A DNA stretch of 64,000 bases from Legionella geestiana (GTDB taxonomy: Bacteria > Pseudomonadota > Gammaproteobacteria > Legionellales > Legionellaceae), in assembly GCF_004571195.1 (NCBI RefSeq), contig NZ_CP038271.1, positions 620,001 through 684,000 on the forward strand, written 5' to 3'. The position numbers and the translations under genes were made by a program. Below are positions 59,864 through 64,000 of this stretch, piece after piece (the stretch's first letter is position 1; every line of letters starts with the position of its first letter). The notes beneath the pieces are model-generated. The model was not told where the DNA came from and ran no database searches. It was given only the letters and a program-made list of their open reading frames with translations.

Positions 59864-61338
59864 GCCCATCGAACACTGCCGGACATTTTATCGCGGGAGC
59901 ATGGACACGCGGCCATGGCACGCCGCTCACAACGTTTAATCCCGCAACCGGCGAATGCCTCTGGGTGGGCGAAAGTGCCGCCGCCATTGAAACCGATGCG
60001 GCCCTCACACACGCACGAGACGCTCTCACGTCCTGGAGCCGGCTTTCTGTGGATGCGCGCGCGCACATCCTGACCCGTTTTGCCGAAGCAGTCGAGAAGC
60101 GCCGTCACGCACTCGCACGCACAATCTCTCTTGAAACCGGCAAACCGCTCTGGGAGGCGCTGACGGAGGTGAGTTCCGTCAGTGGAAAAATTGCACTCTC
60201 TCTTAAGGCGCGTCTTGAACGCACGGCGGATAAGCAGCCCGCGAAAGATGCGCACCTGCGCTTCAAGCCCCATGGTGTGGCGCTTGTCATTGGAGCGTTT
60301 AACTTCCCGGCGCATCTTGCCAACGGACATATTGTCCCGGCACTCCTTGCCGGCAACACCGTCATTTACAAACCAAGCGAACTCACGCCGCTTACGAGTC
60401 TGATTATTATCGAATGCTGGCAGGAAGCGGGACTTCCTAAAGGCGTGCTGCAATGCCTCCAGGGAGATGCAGAGACTGCACGCCAGCTGCTGGATGGCGA
60501 TATCAATGCGGTCTATTTTACCGGCAGCTACCGAACCGGGCTTGCCATTCACCGCCATCTGGCCGAGCGCCCCGAGGTGATTGTAGCCCTTGAGATGGGG
60601 GGTAATAATCCGCTGGTCATTGATGAGGTGAACAATGTCGATGCCGCCCTTTATGGTACTCTTCTCTCCACGCTCCTGACGGCAGGCCAGCGCTGCACCT
60701 GCGCGAGAAGGCTGTTGCTGCCGGACAGTGCCTTTGGCGACATGTTTCTCACACGCCTCATCCGCGCGTTTGAAGCGGTTCGTATCGGGCCCTTTACCGA
60801 TACTCCAGAGCCGTTTATGGGGCCCGTTATCAGCGCGCCTGCGGCACGGTTGCACCTTGAAGCACAGCGTGCGCTGGAAGCAGCCGGCGGTCGTTCACTG
60901 CTCCGCATGCAGACACTTCGCGAGGATACGGGTTTTTTAAGCCCGGGTCTTATGGATATGACAGGTGTCAGCGCTGATCCTGACGAAGAAATTTTTGGGC
61001 CTTTTGCAAAGGTCTACCGCTGCCACGACCTTGATGAGGCGATTGCGCTCTCCAACCGCACCCGTTATGGCCTTGCCAGTGGTATTTTCACCGATGATGC
61101 CAGCCGGTATCATCGCTACTTTGATGAAGTGCGTGCAGGACTTATCAACTGGAACCGCCCAACCACGGGGGCTTCCGGCAGTCTGCCGTTTGGAGGTATA
61201 GGGAAGAGTGGCAATCATCGCCCAAGCGGCTGGTTTGCTGCCGATTACTGCGCCTCCCCTGTCGCAAGCCTTGAAGAAGCCACCCTAACGTTGCCAGAAA
61301 CCCTGTTGCCTGGCATTCAGGAGATACACCATGCCTGA
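59860..61338 (+). CDS. astD: Succinylglutamate semialdehyde dehydrogenase
   Basis: A 492-residue aldehyde dehydrogenase. [35 protein letters not shown], the [12 protein letters not shown] block with the base glutamate, and [13 protein letters not shown] with the nucleophilic cysteine are clear, and [21 protein letters not shown] is the AstD C-terminal motif. It oxidises N-succinylglutamate semialdehyde with NAD. Overlaps astB by 8 nt. The transaminase AstC that would supply its substrate is not in the window. Confidence 0.95.
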   Translation: MSPSNTAGHFIAGAWTRGHGTPLTTFNPATGECLWVGESAAAIETDAALTHARDALTSWSRLSVDARAHILTRFAEAVEKRRHALARTISLETGKPLWEALTEVSSVSGKIALSLKARLERTADKQPAKDAHLRFKPHGVALVIGAFNFPAHLANGHIVPALLAGNTVIYKPSELTPLTSLIIIECWQEAGLPKGVLQCLQGDAETARQLLDGDINAVYFTGSYRTGLAIHRHLAERPEVIVALEMGGNNPLVIDEVNNVDAALYGTLLSTLLTAGQRCTCARRLLLPDSAFGDMFLTRLIRAFEAVRIGPFTDTPEPFMGPVISAPAARLHLEAQRALEAAGGRSLLRMQTLREDTGFLSPGLMDMTGVSADPDEEIFGPFAKVYRCHDLDEAIALSNRTRYGLASGIFTDDASRYHRYFDEVRAGLINWNRPTTGASGSLPFGGIGKSGNHRPSGWFAADYCASPVASLEEATLTLPETLLPGIQEIHHA

Positions 61339-62671
61339 ATTAAATCTTGACGGCCTTGTGGGCCCAACCCACCATTACGCCGGTCTTTCTGAAGGTAACC
61401 TTGCCTCAACGAGCAACGCAAGAAAACCTGCCAATCCGCAGGCGGCTGCCCTTCAGGGGATTGCCAAAATGCGCCATCTAACGGAGGCCGGAATTCCGCA
61501 GGGCATTCTGCCGCCGCATGCGCGTCCCAACCTTCCCCTCCTGCACTCCCTCGGATTTACGGGGGATATGCACCAGTGCCTTGCAAAAGCCGCGCATGAA
61601 GCACCGATGCTCTTAAGTGCTGCCTTCTCAGCCTCTAGCATGTGGACGGCGAACGCGGCGACAGTCTCTCCCGCAGCCGATACCGCTGACGGACGTGTAC
61701 ATTTTACCGCCGCGAACCTGGTCACGAATCTCCACCGCCATCAGGAAGCCGATTTTTCCGCGTTTTTGCTGGCACGCATTTTTGAAAATGCGGAATACTT
61801 CTGCCACCATGCCCCACTTCCACGTACCAGTGCAATGGGGGATGAGGGAGCTGCCAACCATAATCGCCTGTGTGCCACCCATGATTCTGAAGGGCTGCAT
61901 CTCTTTGTATATGGTAAACAGGCGCTTCTCAGGCACTCACAGCACGCAGGACCGAGGCGATATCCCGCCCGCCAGACGCTTGAGGCCTCTGAAGCGATTG
62001 CGAGGCGTCACCTGTTAAACCCTGAACGTGTGGTCTATGCCTGCCAGAATCCGCGCGCCATTGATGCCGGAGTGTTTCATAATGATGTCATTGCCACCGT
62101 GAATGAATCGGTGATGCTGATGCATGAAGACGCTTTTGTGGATCAGGAGGCATTGCTTGAGACACTGAAAAGGATGGTGAATTTTCCGCTCATGGTTATT
62201 ACGGCCAGCCGGGAGGATTTTAGCCTGTCGGATGCCGTTGAAAGTTACCTTTTTAATTCGCAGCTCATTACCTGCCCTGATGGCGGCATGATGCTGATTG
62301 CCCCTGTTGAGTGTCGCGAAAATGAACGCGTACATGCGTTTGTTGAACGCATGCTGCAGGATGCCTCAAACCCGGTCAACCAGGTACATTATCTGGATTT
62401 GCGCCAGAGCATGCGCAATGGCGGCGGGCCTGCCTGCCTGCGCCTGCGGGTGCCCCTGACTGGAATGGCACTGCAGAATATGCATCAGGGCGTACTGGCT
62501 ACACCTGAAAGACTGAATGCACTGGAGGTGTGGGTCAGGCGCCATTACCGTGACCGTCTCGAGGCGACAGATCTCGTAAGCAGCGCATTCGTGCGGGAGT
62601 GCGAAGAAGCGCTGGATGCGCTGACGCAACTCCTCGACCTCGGAAGCGTGTATCCGTTTCAGCAGGAATAA
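61331..62671 (+). CDS. astB: N-succinylarginine dihydrolase
   Basis: A 446-residue amidinotransferase-fold hydrolase. [27 protein letters not shown] at the N-terminus is diagnostic of Ast[14 protein letters not shown] and [22 protein letters not shown], with the catalytic Cys near PACLRL, complete it. It converts succinylarginine to succinylornithine, ammonia and CO2. Confidence 0.96.
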   Translation: MPELNLDGLVGPTHHYAGLSEGNLASTSNARKPANPQAAALQGIAKMRHLTEAGIPQGILPPHARPNLPLLHSLGFTGDMHQCLAKAAHEAPMLLSAAFSASSMWTANAATVSPAADTADGRVHFTAANLVTNLHRHQEADFSAFLLARIFENAEYFCHHAPLPRTSAMGDEGAANHNRLCATHDSEGLHLFVYGKQALLRHSQHAGPRRYPARQTLEASEAIARRHLLNPERVVYACQNPRAIDAGVFHNDVIATVNESVMLMHEDAFVDQEALLETLKRMVNFPLMVITASREDFSLSDAVESYLFNSQLITCPDGGMMLIAPVECRENERVHAFVERMLQDASNPVNQVHYLDLRQSMRNGGGPACLRLRVPLTGMALQNMHQGVLATPERLNALEVWVRRHYRDRLEATDLVSSAFVRECEEALDALTQLLDLGSVYPFQQE

Positions 62672-62673
62672 GC

Positions 62674-63402
62674 ATGTTCTGGCAAACCCTTGTGGGGCGC
62701 GTGGTTTATCGTGCCGAGGGGGGCATGCGGGTACTGCAGAATGCGCACTACCGCTGGCTGCAGTTTTCAGACAGCGCCATTCAAACACTCGTTAAGCGCA
62801 AGACGCCTCATAAACCGGTTATGCGCTACCTTGAGGCGTTTTCGCTGGCAGCACGGCTTTTTCAGGGCAGCACCTGCGTACTGGGCGCGGGAGGTGGAGC
62901 TCTTTTGCATTTTTTAGCCCATGAACACCCTGATATGCCCCTGCTGGCAATCGAACGCTGCCCCGAAGTTCTCGAGCTTGCCCACACATATTTTGCGCTT
63001 AATACGCTCACAACCACGAGGGTGCTGCAAGCAGACGCTTTTGACTTTCTCAAGAAAACAAAAGAGTCCTTTGACCACCTGCTCGTTGACCTTGCCAATG
63101 CAGATGGCCTTCCTGCCGCCTGTTATCAGGAAACATTTTTTAACGACTGTAAGCGTGTACTCAATGAAAATGGCATACTCGCCCTTAATCTCTCTACACC
63201 AGAGTACCATCAGGCACTCTTGGAGCCGCTTCGAGCCGTTTTCGGGGAAGTCTTAAATATACCCATTCGCGGATGTGCGAATATTATTATTTTTGCCTCG
63301 CGGGAACGACGCATACTCTCTTTGTTAAATCACGCGCAGTTCAGTGCGTATTTCAAGCGCATAGAGTGGGTAGAATCGGTTGGCTGGGTTGGGTGGTGTT
63401 GA
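62674..63402 (+). CDS. Spermidine synthase-like methyltransferase-fold protein
   Basis: A 242-residue Rossmann protein resembling spermidine synthases: CVLGAGGGALLHFLAHEHPDMPLLAIERCPEVLELA, then VLQADAFDFLKKTKESFDHLLVDLANADGLP. The usual amine-binding residues are not certain. It starts 3 nt after astB behind AGGA, so it appears co-transcribed. It could make or modify a polyamine from arginine breakdown, or be a plain methyltransferase; the tail FKRIEWVESVGWVGWC is unusual. Confidence 0.85.
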   Translation: MFWQTLVGRVVYRAEGGMRVLQNAHYRWLQFSDSAIQTLVKRKTPHKPVMRYLEAFSLAARLFQGSTCVLGAGGGALLHFLAHEHPDMPLLAIERCPEVLELAHTYFALNTLTTTRVLQADAFDFLKKTKESFDHLLVDLANADGLPAACYQETFFNDCKRVLNENGILALNLSTPEYHQALLEPLRAVFGEVLNIPIRGCANIIIFASRERRILSLLNHAQFSAYFKRIEWVESVGWVGWC

Positions 63403-63418
63403 AGCGGGTACGATAGAA

Positions 63419-63926
63419 AAAGTAGACTGGGCTGATAAGCGCGGGACAGGATGCTATAAAACATCCGGCCAACGGTGATATCGAATGCCAGGCTTCGCTA
63501 CGCTCAACCCAGCCTACCTGTAAGCTGTTGTTTTAAAAGTAAAATGCCGTAGCCTGCGCTGATAAGCACGGGACAGGATGCTATAAAACATCCGGCCAAC
63601 GGTGATATCGAATGCCAGGCTTCGCTACGCTCAACCCAGCCTACCTGTAAACTGTTGTTTTAAAAGTAAAATGCCGTAGCCTGCGCTGATAAGCGCGGGA
63701 CAGGATGCTATAAAACATCCGGCCAACGGTGATATCGAATGCCAGGCTTCGCTACGCTCAACCCAGCCTACCTGTAAGCTGTTGTTTTAAAAGTAAAATG
63801 CCGTAGCCTGCGCTGATAAGCGCGGGACAGGATGCTATAAAACATCCGGCCAACGGTGATATCGAATGCCAGGCTTCGCTACGCTCAACCCAGCCTACCT
63901 GTAAGCTGTTGTTTTATATGGTTTTT
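63419..63926. repeat. Tandem array of four 127-bp units
   Basis: Units start at about 63419, 63546, 63673 and 63800, spacing exactly 127 bp, differing at few positions. Each contains CTGATAAGCGCGGGACAGG, CATCCGGCCAACGGTGATA and CTTCGCTACGCTCAACCCAG. Blocks GCCGTAGCCTGCGCTGATAAGC and GGGACAGGATGCT are shared with the array at 15080-16074. A further degenerate piece (CCGTAGACCGGGCTGATAAG) starts at about 63950 near the window end. Confidence 0.95.
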
Positions 63927-64000
63927 ATTTACATCGAAACCGTAGACCGGGCTGATAAGCCCGGCGTTAAACATGATCAGACTAAATCTCCATGAGATCT

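Overview
The window looks like a chromosomal segment of a gamma-proteobacterium of the Legionella type, probably one of the higher-GC species. Pointers are a PlaA-like secreted GDSL lipase, a complete leucine-degradation cluster, an ast-type arginine catabolic operon, and three large proteins of unknown family with serine-rich or low-complexity tracts and C-terminal membrane hairpins, the style of Dot/Icm type IV effectors. The species is an inference from reading; no search was run.

Layout. 24-644: a degenerate methyltransferase-like gene, divergent from 745-10736, a co-directional catabolic cluster (isovaleryl-CoA dehydrogenase, thiolase, a small membrane protein, methylcrotonyl-CoA carboxylase beta and alpha, methylglutaconyl-CoA hydratase, HMG-CoA lyase, acetoacetyl-CoA synthetase) that can take isovaleryl-CoA to acetyl-CoA. 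10789-13039: thiamine salvage genes thiE-thiM-thiD, whose last stop codon lies in the terminal repeat of a 166-bp palindromic MITE-like element. 13309-14796: an amino acid permease, then a tandem array of seven 142-bp units (15080-16074). 16136-22304: L,D-transpeptidase, cytochrome c, a tiny FlgM-like protein, SDR and isochorismatase-family enzymes, an rRNA methyltransferase, rdgC, a YchJ-like protein and bamD. 22305-25454: dispersed repeats, tRNA-Ser(UGA) and a HAD-phosphatase-like effector candidate.

25529-32597 is a minus-strand block ending in an overlapping biosynthetic operon ribD-ribE-ribBA-pyrG-kdsA. A BepA-like metalloprotease (32659-34059) converges on a kinase-like effector candidate (34069-35964). 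After more repeats come tldD, a nitrilase-family gene and an 1126-residue unknown protein (36532-42207), then a Bax-inhibitor-1 family gene and a third membrane-hairpin protein with a 12-bp coding repeat (43520-44302). 44795-50368 holds an M17 aminopeptidase, murJ, rpsT, pmbA (partner of tldD) and a secreted phosphodiester-glycosidase-like protein.

50633-54585 is nrdAB, preceded by two NrdR-box-like palindromes and a DnaA box. A PlaA-like lipase and a DEAD-box helicase follow on the minus strand. 57591-63402 is an operon for arginine catabolism (M20 hydrolase, astA, astD, astB, spermidine-synthase-like methyltransferase). The window closes with a second tandem array (127-bp units) whose units share sequence blocks with the first array.

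The most unusual content is the set of three membrane-hairpin proteins with resembling C-terminal modules, each bordered by copies of the same short repeat, the 1126-residue protein in the position where many gamma-proteobacteria carry yhdP, and the two related tandem arrays.
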